From JAHEDH01 sp965364515 (GTDB taxonomy: Bacteria > Actinomycetota > Acidimicrobiia > Spongiisociales > ZC4RG35), in assembly GCA_965364515.1 (NCBI GenBank), contig CBDTXZ010000173.1:1-6390 (forward strand): a DNA stretch of 6,390 nucleotides, written 5' to 3'. A program made the position numbers and the translations under genes. The notes beneath the pieces are model-generated. The model did not search any database. It was not told where the DNA came from and was given only the letters and a program-made list of their open reading frames with translations. Below, piece by piece: positions 1-6,348 of this stretch (positions within the stretch are counted from its first letter, which is position 1; every line of letters starts with the position of its first letter).

Positions 1-1
1 G

Positions 2-1129
2 CTCGCCGTCCTGGCGTTCGTTCTCGAGGTGGTCGGAGCGGTCATCCGGCTGGCCAACGAGTCGAGTGGGTTCTCCTTCTCGATGCTCGGAGATGTGGCT
101 CCTGGCATCTACCTGCTGCTCGGTGCCAGCAGCCTCGCTCTGCTGTGGAGGAGGAGCCACCCGCTCGCCGTTCTCGTGACGACACTGACCGCTGCCCTCA
201 TATGGGACCTGATGAGCCTGGATGGCGGCCCGTCGCTTGCGATCTTCGTCTCCCTGTACGGGGTCGGCCGCTACATCACCGACAACCGCACCAGCCTGAT
301 GGCCGTTGTCGCAGCCATGATCCTCGCCGTCGCCGACGATCTGATCGAAGGCGAGCCGATCTCGGTCTACGGCTTTTCGCTGTCTGTGGTGGTGCTGGGC
401 TGGTACGTGGGAAGGCGTGTACGCCGCCGAGGGGAGTACCTGCGGCTCCTCGAGGAGCGCGCCGCCTATCTGGAACGGGAACGTCATGCGACAGCTCAAC
501 TGGCCGCCGACGAGGAGCGATCACGGATCGCCCGTGAGCTGCACGATGTCGTCGCTCATCGTGTCAGCATGATCACGGTGCAAGCCGGGGCTGCTCAGAC
601 CGTGGCGACCAGCGACCCCGAGCGTGCGATGCGCGCAATGAAAGACGTGGAGGAGGCCGGACGAGAGGCCCTCGGAGAGCTCCGTCAGGTGCTCGGCGTG
701 CTCCGCTCCGACGAGCCGCGCGAGAACCTGGTTCCGGTTCACGGTCTGGCGGAGATCCCCGGCCTCGTCGCCGAGATGAGGAGCGCCGGGCTGGACGTCT
801 CCCTTGCCAGCATCGGAGTCCCCGACTCTCTCCCTGCGAAGGTGGATCTCGCGGCGTACCGAATCGTTCAAGAGGCGCTCACCAACGTGCTCAAACATGC
901 CGGACCGACCCCCGAGGCCGAGGTTCGGCTGTCCACTCGCGACCGCATGCTCACCATCGAGGTGACCGACCGGGGCTCAGGCGGTTCGACCTTGCCCGGG
1001 TCAGGGCAGGGGCTGGTGGGCATGCGAGAGCGGGCGGCGTTGCTCGGCGGTACGTTCGAAGCAGGCCCTCGTCTCGGGGGCGGGTTCCGCATCTTGGCTC
1101 GCCTCCCCATGGAGCAGGGGCAGGAATGA
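2..1129 (+). CDS. Sensor histidine kinase, HisKA_3 (NarL-partner) type, 5' end outside window
   Basis: Membrane sensor kinase that autophosphorylates on histidine and passes the phosphate to the overlapping response regulator. The frame is open to the window edge and codes for hydrophobic residues before the first possible start (GTG at 29), which has no ribosome binding site. I therefore read the gene as truncated by the window, probably by a short N-terminus and part of the first membrane helix. Residues below are numbered from that GTG. About four further hydrophobic segments lie within residues 24-126, with only short loops and no extracellular sensor domain. A basic, helical stretch follows (about 129-165). 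The H-box has the phosphoacceptor His172 in an ARELHDVVAHR context. The ATPase domain shows the N-box around Asn286 (RIVQEALTNVLKHA), a DRGSG segment near 314-318 and a GQGLVGMRER G-box near 326-335. All catalytic motifs look intact. The stop overlaps the next start as ATGA. The ligand cannot be told from sequence. Confidence 0.93.
   Translation, partial: LAVLAFVLEVVGAVIRLANESSGFSFSMLGDVAPGIYLLLGASSLALLWRRSHPLAVLVTTLTAALIWDLMSLDGGPSLAIFVSLYGVGRYITDNRTSLMAVVAAMILAVADDLIEGEPISVYGFSLSVVVLGWYVGRRVRRRGEYLRLLEERAAYLERERHATAQLAADEERSRIARELHDVVAHRVSMITVQAGAAQTVATSDPERAMRAMKDVEEAGREALGELRQVLGVLRSDEPRENLVPVHGLAEIPGLVAEMRSAGLDVSLASIGVPDSLPAKVDLAAYRIVQEALTNVLKHAGPTPEAEVRLSTRDRMLTIEVTDRGSGGSTLPGSGQGLVGMRERAALLGGTFEAGPRLGGGFRILARLPMEQGQE
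1116..1120 (+). promoter_or_regulatory. Ribosome binding site of the response regulator
   Basis: AGGGG lies five bases before the ATG at 1126, inside the last codons of the kinase gene. It supports this start and indicates coupling of kinase and regulator translation. Confidence 0.6.
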
Positions 1130-1803
1130 CGATTCGAGTCGTGGTGGTCGACGACCAGGAGCTGGTACGCGAGGGGTTTGCGATGGTGCTCGACCACGAA
1201 GAGGACATCGAAGTGGTCGGAGAGGCCGGTACCGGCGTTGTGGCAGTCGAGATGGCGCACACCCAACGGCCCGACGTCATCCTCATGGACATCCGCATGC
1301 CCGAGATGGACGGGCTGGAGGCCACCCGCCGGATCCTGGGCGATGCAGACTGGCCCGTAAAGGTGATCATCCTGACCACCTTCGACCCCGACGAGTACGT
1401 GTACGGAGCGCTACAGGCCGGTGCGAGCGCCTTCGTCCTCAAGGACATCCCCCGCGCAGAGCTGGTCGGCGCGGTACGCACGGTGGCCGACGGAGGGGCG
1501 CTGATCGCTCCATCGATCACCAAACGCCTGATCGGACGTTTCGCCCAGCGCCTCGCCGAAGACACCGCGGCTGCTGCGCGACTGGAGCGACTCACCGATC
1601 GCGAACGCGAAGTGCTGACGGCGATCGGCCGGGGTCTCAACAACACCGAGATCTCCGAACAGCTGTTCATCGGGGCTGCGACGGTGAAGACGCACATCAA
1701 CAGCGTGTTCACCAAGCTCGGTTTGCGGGACCGAGCGCAAGCCGTCGTGTTCGCCTACGAGAGCGGGCTCGTCGAACCGGGCGAGCAGGACGTCGGATTC
1801 TGA
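1126..1803 (+). CDS. Response regulator, NarL/FixJ (LuxR-type HTH) family
   Basis: Cytoplasmic transcription regulator, 225 residues, the usual length for the family. The N-terminal receiver domain (about 3-120) has the acidic pair Asp9/Asp10, the phosphoacceptor Asp55 in VILMDIRMPEMDG, the switch Thr at 84 (LTTF) and the conserved Lys106. A linker of about 30 residues leads to a LuxR-type helix-turn-helix (about 155-211), opening with LTDREREVL and with the recognition helix around TVKTHINSVFTKLG. The start ATG overlaps the kinase stop by 4 bases, and an AGGGG at 1116-1120 gives a well-spaced ribosome binding site, so the two proteins are translationally coupled and almost surely partners. 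LiaR/VraR/DesR-like regulators share this architecture, but sequence alone does not pick one. Likely targets include the divergent control region at 2512-2676 (inference from proximity). Confidence 0.96.
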   Translation: MTIRVVVVDDQELVREGFAMVLDHEEDIEVVGEAGTGVVAVEMAHTQRPDVILMDIRMPEMDGLEATRRILGDADWPVKVIILTTFDPDEYVYGALQAGASAFVLKDIPRAELVGAVRTVADGGALIAPSITKRLIGRFAQRLAEDTAAAARLERLTDREREVLTAIGRGLNNTEISEQLFIGAATVKTHINSVFTKLGLRDRAQAVVFAYESGLVEPGEQDVGF

Positions 1804-1813
1804 CGGCCGTGCC

Positions 1814-1827
1814 CGTCGGGCCCGACG
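1814..1827. repeat. Perfect 14-bp palindrome after the response regulator
   Basis: CGTCGGGCCCGACG reads the same on both strands and starts 10 bases after the regulator stop codon. A second perfect palindrome, ACGGCCGT (1803-1810), lies just before it. As RNA the 14-mer can fold as a 5-bp GC stem with a 4-base loop, but no T-run follows, so it is not a classic intrinsic terminator. It could be a weak or bidirectional terminator between converging genes, or a protein site. Confidence 0.5.
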
Positions 1828-1850
1828 AGGGGCGAGGAACACGGTTCGTG

Positions 1851-1863
1851 GCCGAAGTTCGGC
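1851..1863. repeat. 13-bp inverted repeat in the convergent spacer
   Basis: GCCGAA-G-TTCGGC is a perfect 6+1+6 inverted repeat. It abuts a small CACG/CGTG repeat (1840-1850) and overlaps by two bases the left arm of the hairpin at 1862-1885. The one-base centre is too tight for a full RNA hairpin, so any RNA fold would lose inner pairs. Confidence 0.45.
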
Positions 1864-1885
1864 GGTTGAGACTTCATCCAACCGC
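1862..1885. terminator. Hairpin at the end of the minus-strand membrane protein gene, possible bidirectional terminator
   Basis: GCGGTTG (1862-1868) and CAACCGC (1879-1885) form a perfect 7-bp stem around a 10-base loop. The hairpin begins two bases beyond the stop of the minus-strand gene (1888-1890) and 58 bases after the response regulator stop, so it can form in either transcript. No U-tract follows on either strand, which is common for termination-associated hairpins in high-GC bacteria but leaves the role unproven. Transcript stabilisation is an alternative. Confidence 0.4.
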
Positions 1886-1887
1886 GC

Positions 1888-2511
1888 TCAGCCGGACTCG
1901 GTGTCGGCGTGTGATGGAGCTGGACCGGTGCTCCGCTCCGCCGTCCGGAGTCTCCGCTCGAGCCCTTCGGTGATGAGCCATCCCAAGAGCAGGAACGGGA
2001 TGAGGGGGAGATTCGTCGCTCCCGTCAAGGCGACGAAGACGTTCGAGAAGATCATCCCGACGGGCCCCGGGGCCACAGCCAACCAGGGAGCGGCTCCCCT
2101 GATCAGCCAGTGAGCCGCCAGGGCAGCGGCGATCACGAGATCGAGCGTGCCGATGGTCGATGACCTCCCTCCGAGCTCGATGGAGAAGTTGGCGACATCC
2201 TTCACCCATCCCTCCGCTGCGCCGCCCCCGCCCGATGCGATCCAGGCGAGATCGACGGCCGCCAACACGATCAGAACGAAGAGCATGGGCCGGCTTCGAG
2301 GTGGAAGGCGCCGACCGAGGAGCGACCCCACGGTCACAGAGACGCCGAACAGGCCGGCAGCAGCCAAGCCACTGAGATCGAACGCCCCAGCGAGCCAGAC
2401 CACTGTGGCTCCGACGAGGGATCCGATGACGAGACCCCTTGGTGGGGTGCGGCGACCCGACCAGGCGCCCAAACCGGCCAGCAGCGTCGACAGGAACGAG
2501 AAACCGGGCAT
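1888..2511 (-). CDS. Uncharacterised polytopic membrane protein
   Basis: I do not recognise the family. From the ATG at 2509-2511 the product is 207 residues, with about six hydrophobic segments (roughly 4-17, 26-44, 48-65, 75-93, 120-137, and a long run 143-181 that may be two helices). Loops are short except a polar stretch near 95-118, and the tail (182-207) is hydrophilic with an arginine cluster. Asp87 (AAVDLAW) and Asp124 (IGTLDLV) sit in or beside predicted helices, and a NLPLIPF motif lies at 167-173. The frame stays open upstream to 2991, but that part runs antisense through the transporter gene, is polar and looks like a shadow. No good ribosome binding site precedes the ATG; GTG at 2632-2634 or TTG at 2521-2523 are other possible starts. 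The gene converges on the response regulator and diverges from the transporter. The continuous hydrophobic pattern argues that it is real. Confidence 0.75.
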   Translation of the reverse strand: MPGFSFLSTLLAGLGAWSGRRTPPRGLVIGSLVGATVVWLAGAFDLSGLAAAGLFGVSVTVGSLLGRRLPPRSRPMLFVLIVLAAVDLAWIASGGGGAAEGWVKDVANFSIELGGRSSTIGTLDLVIAAALAAHWLIRGAAPWLAVAPGPVGMIFSNVFVALTGATNLPLIPFLLLGWLITEGLERRLRTAERSTGPAPSHADTESG

Positions 2512-2520
2512 AGTCGCATT

Positions 2521-2539
2521 CAAGTCAGTGACTGAGTTG
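2521..2539. promoter_or_regulatory. 19-bp imperfect inverted repeat, candidate operator
   Basis: CAAGTCAGT-G-ACTGAGTTG has arms that pair at 8 of 9 positions, with one G/G mismatch. It lies 10 bases upstream of the membrane protein ATG and about 137 bases upstream of the exporter ATG. The right half contains ACTGAGT, which fits the ACT-Nx-AGT pattern described for VraR, a regulator of the same NarL class. That match is short and could be chance. The binding protein is unknown. Confidence 0.35.
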
Positions 2540-2583
2540 TCTGCGATCGATCCCGCTTCGAAGAGCGTCGACGGTCGCCAAAT

Positions 2584-2596
2584 CAACCCTGGGTTG
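2584..2596. promoter_or_regulatory. 13-bp perfect inverted repeat, candidate second operator
   Basis: CAACCC-T-GGGTTG is a perfect 6+1+6 inverted repeat. Like the repeat at 2521-2539 it begins with CAA and ends with TTG, and its centre is 60 bases from that one. It ends 80 bases before the exporter start codon. A regulatory role is inferred from form and position only. Confidence 0.3.
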
Positions 2597-2676
2597 GAGG
2601 CGAGGATCGAACCACGGTCCGAAGACCCGATCACGCGCTTGCCATAGCTTCGTTTGTACCCGACCAGAGCGAAACG

Positions 2677-4008
2677 ATGACCACGAGCAAGTCTCACATC
2701 ACCGAATCCCGCTCGATGCGACACTTCCGGGTCCTCTGGGCCGGCGCGCTGATCAATGCGCTCGGGAGCGGCATGACGGCATTCGGGGTGGCGGCCTACG
2801 TGTTCCGGTCGTCCGAGAGCGCCACCGCCGTTTCCGCCGTCCTGGCCTGCGCGCTGGTGCCGCCCATGGTCCTGGGCCCGCTCACCGGAGTGGCAGCCGA
2901 TCGGCACGACCGTCGCGTGCTCATGGCGCTTGGTGACGGCGGCGGAATCTCCGGGATCGCGGTCGTCTGGTGGGCCCTGTCGAACCCCCAACCTTCGATT
3001 CCTCTCGTGTGTGTCGGCATGCTGCTGACCGGCGCATTCGCTGCGATCTCCGAGCCGGCGTTCAAAGCTTCGATCACCGATCTGGTCGATCCCGACGACT
3101 ACGCACGAAGCTCGGCGCTCATGCAGCTGATCGGTGCCGGCCGACTGCTGGCGGCACCCTTCATGGCCGGACTCGTCCTCGGGCTCGCCTCGATCAACGC
3201 TGTCTTGCTGATCGACGCAGCGACGGTCGTGGTGACGGTCGCCTGCACGCTCGTCGTTCGCCGCTCGATCGCCGCCCCCACCATGCCCAAGGGCTCCACG
3301 GGAGTTCTCTCGGAGCTGCGGGAGGGAGCCAGGGTGCTCTCGAGCGTCCGAGGTGTGGTCGTGTTGATCACGGTGTTCGTGCTGGCCACCTTTGCCGCCG
3401 GGCTCGCCCAGGTACTGATCAAGCCGTTGATGCTGCCACGCATCACGGTGACCGAACAGGGGATCCTCGAGTCGGTGGCAGCGTCAGGCCTGATCGCAGG
3501 CAGCGTCGCCGTCGCCGCGATCGTCGCTCGTCGCGGCAGTTACGGAACCCTGGTCGTCGGCATGTTCGCAGCCGGCGGATTCCTGACGGTGTTCCCCTAC
3601 GGCCCGGTGTGGTCGGTCGGCCTGATGGGCTTCCTGTTCTTCGCCTCTCTCACGTTCGTCAACACAGGCGCTGACGTTCTCGTCCGCTCCTCGCTGCCGA
3701 ACGAGGCGCAGGGCAGAGCATGGGGCCTGATCGGACTGGTCTCCCAGCTCGGTTTCCCCGTGGCCTACGTCGTCGCCGGGCCGCTGGCAGACCTGGTGTT
3801 CGAGCCGTTGATGGCCCCTGACGGGCTCTTCCGCGCAAGCCTCGGGAAGGTCATCGGTGTCGGACCCGGACGAGGCACCGCCCTGATCTTCAGCATCGCC
3901 GGCGCTCTGATGCTGCTCTCTGCCGTGACCATCAGCCGTTCCACGTCGGTTGCGGCTCTCGAACCCGATCTCGATTCACACCTCGAACTGGAGGCGATCC
4001 CATGTTGA
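2677..4008 (+). CDS. Major facilitator superfamily exporter, DHA3/EntS-MefA-like
   Basis: Predicted proton-driven exporter of the cytoplasmic membrane, 443 residues, the normal size for a 12-helix transporter. Visible marks are the N-terminal FRVLWAGALINALGSGM helix typical of the MFS_3 group, motif A after helix 2 (GVAADRHDRR, about 71-80), a basic cytoplasmic linker between halves (about 195-225), and a PNEAQGRAWG loop (341-350) matching the LP-x-x-x-x-GR-x-x-G signature of the second half. An extended polar loop (about 375-399) with GVGPGRG precedes the last helix, and the tail is acidic (428-440). No in-frame start codon exists between the stop at 2533-2535 and this ATG. The ribosome binding site is weak (AGAGCGA), so the start could also be Met14. 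Homologues export macrolides, siderophores or other amphipathic compounds; the substrate here is unknown. The gene overlaps the ABC permease by 7 bases, implying joint expression. Confidence 0.93.
   Translation: MTTSKSHITESRSMRHFRVLWAGALINALGSGMTAFGVAAYVFRSSESATAVSAVLACALVPPMVLGPLTGVAADRHDRRVLMALGDGGGISGIAVVWWALSNPQPSIPLVCVGMLLTGAFAAISEPAFKASITDLVDPDDYARSSALMQLIGAGRLLAAPFMAGLVLGLASINAVLLIDAATVVVTVACTLVVRRSIAAPTMPKGSTGVLSELREGARVLSSVRGVVVLITVFVLATFAAGLAQVLIKPLMLPRITVTEQGILESVAASGLIAGSVAVAAIVARRGSYGTLVVGMFAAGGFLTVFPYGPVWSVGLMGFLFFASLTFVNTGADVLVRSSLPNEAQGRAWGLIGLVSQLGFPVAYVVAGPLADLVFEPLMAPDGLFRASLGKVIGVGPGRGTALIFSIAGALMLLSAVTISRSTSVAALEPDLDSHLELEAIPC
3990..3994 (+). promoter_or_regulatory. Ribosome binding site of the ABC permease
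   Basis: GGAGG lies seven bases before the ATG at 4002, within the end of the exporter gene. It fixes the permease start and shows that the 7-base gene overlap is genuine rather than a misplaced start. Confidence 0.75.
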
Positions 4009-6344
4009 CCCGAATGCTTCGCGCCGACCTCCGGCGAACCCGCACGACGACCATCGTCCTCGCCGGGCTGATCTCCCTCGCGGCCCTGCTGGCGGCCACT
4101 GGCGGCAGCGTCCTCGCCCAGCTGACCGGAGCCATCGGTGAGCTGTTCGCAACCGCCCGCACCCCCGACGTCATGCAGATGCACGCCGGCGATGTAGACA
4201 TCGAAACCGTCGAAGCCTGGGCAGCGGACCGCCCCGAGCTCGCCGATTGGCAGGTCAGTGAGACGTTGCCCATCCCAACCGACCAGCTCTTCTTGGGAGA
4301 AGAACCGCAATCGGGCAGCGTGTTGCAACCGGCGCTGGTCACCCAGAACGCCAGCTTCGACCTGTTGCTCGGCCTCGACAGCGAAGTGCTCGATGTCGGG
4401 CCCGGCGAGATCGCGATGCCGTTGTACTACCGGCAGACGCAGGGTGTCGAGGTCGGCGACACGGTCTCCGTCCGACTCTCGAGTGCACGATTCGACTTCA
4501 CGGTCACCGACTTCGTGAGGGATTCGATGATGAACCCCACGTTCGCCACGTCGAAGCGCCTGCTGATCTCTGAAGTGGACCATCGAGCCATCGCCGGCCA
4601 CATCGACGAACCCGAGTACCTGATCGAGTTCCTGATGGCAGACCGAGCCGACACGAAAGCGGTCTCCGACGCCTACACCGAGACCGGGCCCGCCACCAAC
4701 GGTCCACTGCTGGACCGAGGCACCTTCTTCCTCCTGAATGCCGTTTCACACGGCATCGGCATCGCCGTCCTCAGCCTGCTCGCTGTCCTCATGCTCGCCG
4801 TGGCCGCCATTGCGTTGCGGTTCTCGTTCCTGACCGCCATCGAGCGCGACACCCACGAGATCGGAGTGATGAAGGCGATCGGCATCCCCAAGAAGGGGAT
4901 CCGTCGGCTCTATCTCAGCAAGTACGTGGCACTGGCGGTGATCGGCGGCCTCGTGGGCTCGCTGCTGAGCATTCCCGCTGCCCGGGCGGTCACCTCGTCA
5001 CTGCGCCTGCAACTGGGAGAGCCCGACGGATCCTGGTGGCTGACTGCGGCTCCGATTCTGGGGGCCGGACTGATCGTCCTCGCAATCGTTGCGTGGTGTG
5101 CGCTGATGCTGCGTCGCCTGGGCCGGATCTCGACGATGGACGCCCTCCGAGCCACCGCTGCCCCGCGGCGCCGGCGAGCGTGGTGGCCGACCCGAGCGTC
5201 GAAGTCACGATTGACTACGAGCCGGCTCCGCCCGGAGTTGTGGATGGGACTCAACGACATCCGCCGCAGCTTCCGGACCCACCGGATGCTGCTGGCCGTG
5301 CTCACCTTGTGCACCTTCCTGTTCCTCGTGCCCCTCAATCTCTGGACCACGGTGACCTCACCGACGTTCATCACCTACCTGGGCACCGGCGTCGCCGACC
5401 TCCGGCTCGAGCTGCGAACGCCCGAAGCCGTAGAGGGCGCACCCGAGTTGCTGTCGGCCCTCGAGCAGGATGCGGACGTCGCCCGAGTGGCGGGCTTCGT
5501 CACTGCCCGGTTCGAGGCGCTCAACACAGACGGAGAATGGGAGCAGATGCCGGTGGAGACCGGCGACCACCAAATCTTCCCCCTCTCGTATGTCAGGGGC
5601 TCGCAACCCGACGCTTCCGATGAGGTGTCGCTGTCGTCGCTCGCTGCTGACTCACTGGGAGCGGATGTCGGCGACACGATCGCCCTGCGAGGCGCCACCG
5701 GAGCGAACGACGTGACCGTGGTCGGGATCTATCAGGACATGACCAACGGCGGCCGCACCGCCAAGGGCCTGGTTCCGGTCGATGGCGAGCAGATCGTGTG
5801 GCGCACGGTCCTGCTCGACGCCGTCGACGGTGTTGCCCCGGCCGAGCTGGCGGAGCGGCTTTCGACCACCTTCCCGGCGGTTCAGACGATCGAGATGTCC
5901 GAGTTCGCCGACCAGACCCTGGGCGACCTGATCAGGCAGACCGGCACGGTCGCGACCGTCGCAGCACTGACGGCTCTCGTCCTCGCAGCGCTCATCGCCG
6001 CCATGTTCGCACAGATGATCATCGCCCGTGACCGGTCCCAGATAGCCATCCAGCGTGGACTCGGCGTCTCGGATCGAGCGCTCCGCTTCCAGTACCTGAC
6101 CAGGTTCGTGGTGGTGCTGGTCGCCGGCATCGGGCTCGGAACCGTGCTCGTGGCCACGATCGGTCGATCGATGGTGGCCTCGGTCATCGGCCAGCTGGGC
6201 GCCCCGGCGCTCCGATTCGACGTCGAGCCTCTCCTGGCGTATGTCGCAGTGCCGCTGTCGCTGACCGCGACGGTCGCAATCGTGGCTCTGATCGCCACCG
6301 GATCCTTTGACAATCTCGGCATAGACCAACTCAACGAGGAGTGA
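4002..6344 (+). CDS. ABC transporter permease, two-module FtsX/MacB type
   Basis: Membrane subunit of a type VII (mechanotransmission) ABC transporter, a class that moves lipoproteins, peptides or drugs rather than small nutrients; 780 residues. It is a tandem of two FtsX modules. Module 1 has a membrane helix at about 17-40, an extracellular domain at about 42-245 and helices at about 249-275, 309-331 and 347-370. The basic linker 371-428 begins with ISTMDALR, the usual end of an FtsX domain. Module 2 has a helix at about 429-449, an extracellular domain at about 450-645 and helices at about 648-675, 702-724 and 743-767. Both outer domains carry a matching VGDT segment (151-154 and 556-559) followed by a beta-rich stretch ending in a conserved Asp. 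The first cytoplasmic coupling segment is canonical (ERDTHEIGVMKAIG, 281-294), while the second is degenerate (ARDRSQIAIQRGLG). The gene starts inside the exporter gene and is followed by the ATPase. No MacA-like adaptor is in the window. Confidence 0.95.
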   Translation: MLTRMLRADLRRTRTTTIVLAGLISLAALLAATGGSVLAQLTGAIGELFATARTPDVMQMHAGDVDIETVEAWAADRPELADWQVSETLPIPTDQLFLGEEPQSGSVLQPALVTQNASFDLLLGLDSEVLDVGPGEIAMPLYYRQTQGVEVGDTVSVRLSSARFDFTVTDFVRDSMMNPTFATSKRLLISEVDHRAIAGHIDEPEYLIEFLMADRADTKAVSDAYTETGPATNGPLLDRGTFFLLNAVSHGIGIAVLSLLAVLMLAVAAIALRFSFLTAIERDTHEIGVMKAIGIPKKGIRRLYLSKYVALAVIGGLVGSLLSIPAARAVTSSLRLQLGEPDGSWWLTAAPILGAGLIVLAIVAWCALMLRRLGRISTMDALRATAAPRRRRAWWPTRASKSRLTTSRLRPELWMGLNDIRRSFRTHRMLLAVLTLCTFLFLVPLNLWTTVTSPTFITYLGTGVADLRLELRTPEAVEGAPELLSALEQDADVARVAGFVTARFEALNTDGEWEQMPVETGDHQIFPLSYVRGSQPDASDEVSLSSLAADSLGADVGDTIALRGATGANDVTVVGIYQDMTNGGRTAKGLVPVDGEQIVWRTVLLDAVDGVAPAELAERLSTTFPAVQTIEMSEFADQTLGDLIRQTGTVATVAALTALVLAALIAAMFAQMIIARDRSQIAIQRGLGVSDRALRFQYLTRFVVVLVAGIGLGTVLVATIGRSMVASVIGQLGAPALRFDVEPLLAYVAVPLSLTATVAIVALIATGSFDNLGIDQLNEE
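6337..6341 (+). promoter_or_regulatory. Ribosome binding site of the downstream ATPase gene
   Basis: AGGAG lies seven bases before the ATG at 6349 and touches the permease stop codon (6342-6344). This indicates that permease and ATPase are made in balanced amounts from one transcript. Confidence 0.8.
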
Positions 6345-6348
6345 GATC

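Larger units (their letters stand above)
2512..2676. promoter_or_regulatory. Divergent control region between the membrane protein and the exporter operon
   Basis: This 165-base gap separates two divergent starts, so it should hold both promoters. No convincing -35/-10 pair is visible on either strand. The best +strand -10-like match is TAGCTT at 2645-2650, which would give a leader of about 20 bases. On the minus strand TTGAAT (2518-2523) lies six bases before the ATG and could fit leaderless transcription, but it is a weak match. The region is less GC-biased than its flanks and rich in inverted repeats: 2521-2539, CTTCGAAG at 2556-2563, CGTCGACG at 2566-2573, 2584-2596 and GGTC-CGAA-GACC at 2616-2627. 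If the membrane protein starts further upstream, part of this is coding. Confidence 0.45.

Noticed and set aside
29..31. GTG at 29 as the true start of the histidine kinase
   Set aside because: No ribosome binding site precedes it, and the open frame before it codes for hydrophobic residues continuing the first membrane helix, so the gene most likely begins before the window.
951..1715. Open frame of 254 codons on the minus strand
   Set aside because: It is antisense to the kinase and regulator with all motifs intact on the + strand. The Ser/Arg/Thr-rich low-complexity product is typical of shadow frames in GC-rich DNA.
1814..1827. Classic intrinsic terminator for the kinase-regulator operon
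   Set aside because: The palindrome has no following T-run and only a short stem once a loop is allowed, so it is recorded as a repeat rather than a terminator.
2147..2647. Open frame of 166 codons on the + strand
   Set aside because: It lies opposite the membrane protein gene, is rich in Pro/Arg/Ser/Thr with no domain, and the opposite strand gives regular membrane helices.
2512..2991. N-terminal extension of the minus-strand membrane protein to a 367-residue product
   Set aside because: Above 2676 it is antisense to a well-supported exporter gene and its polar, His/Arg/Gly-rich composition is typical of a shadow frame. The protein-like hydrophobic pattern starts near 2511.
3765..4601. Open frame of 278 codons on the minus strand
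   Set aside because: It is antisense to the exporter end and permease start, with a Gly/Arg/Asp-rich product and no recognisable domain.
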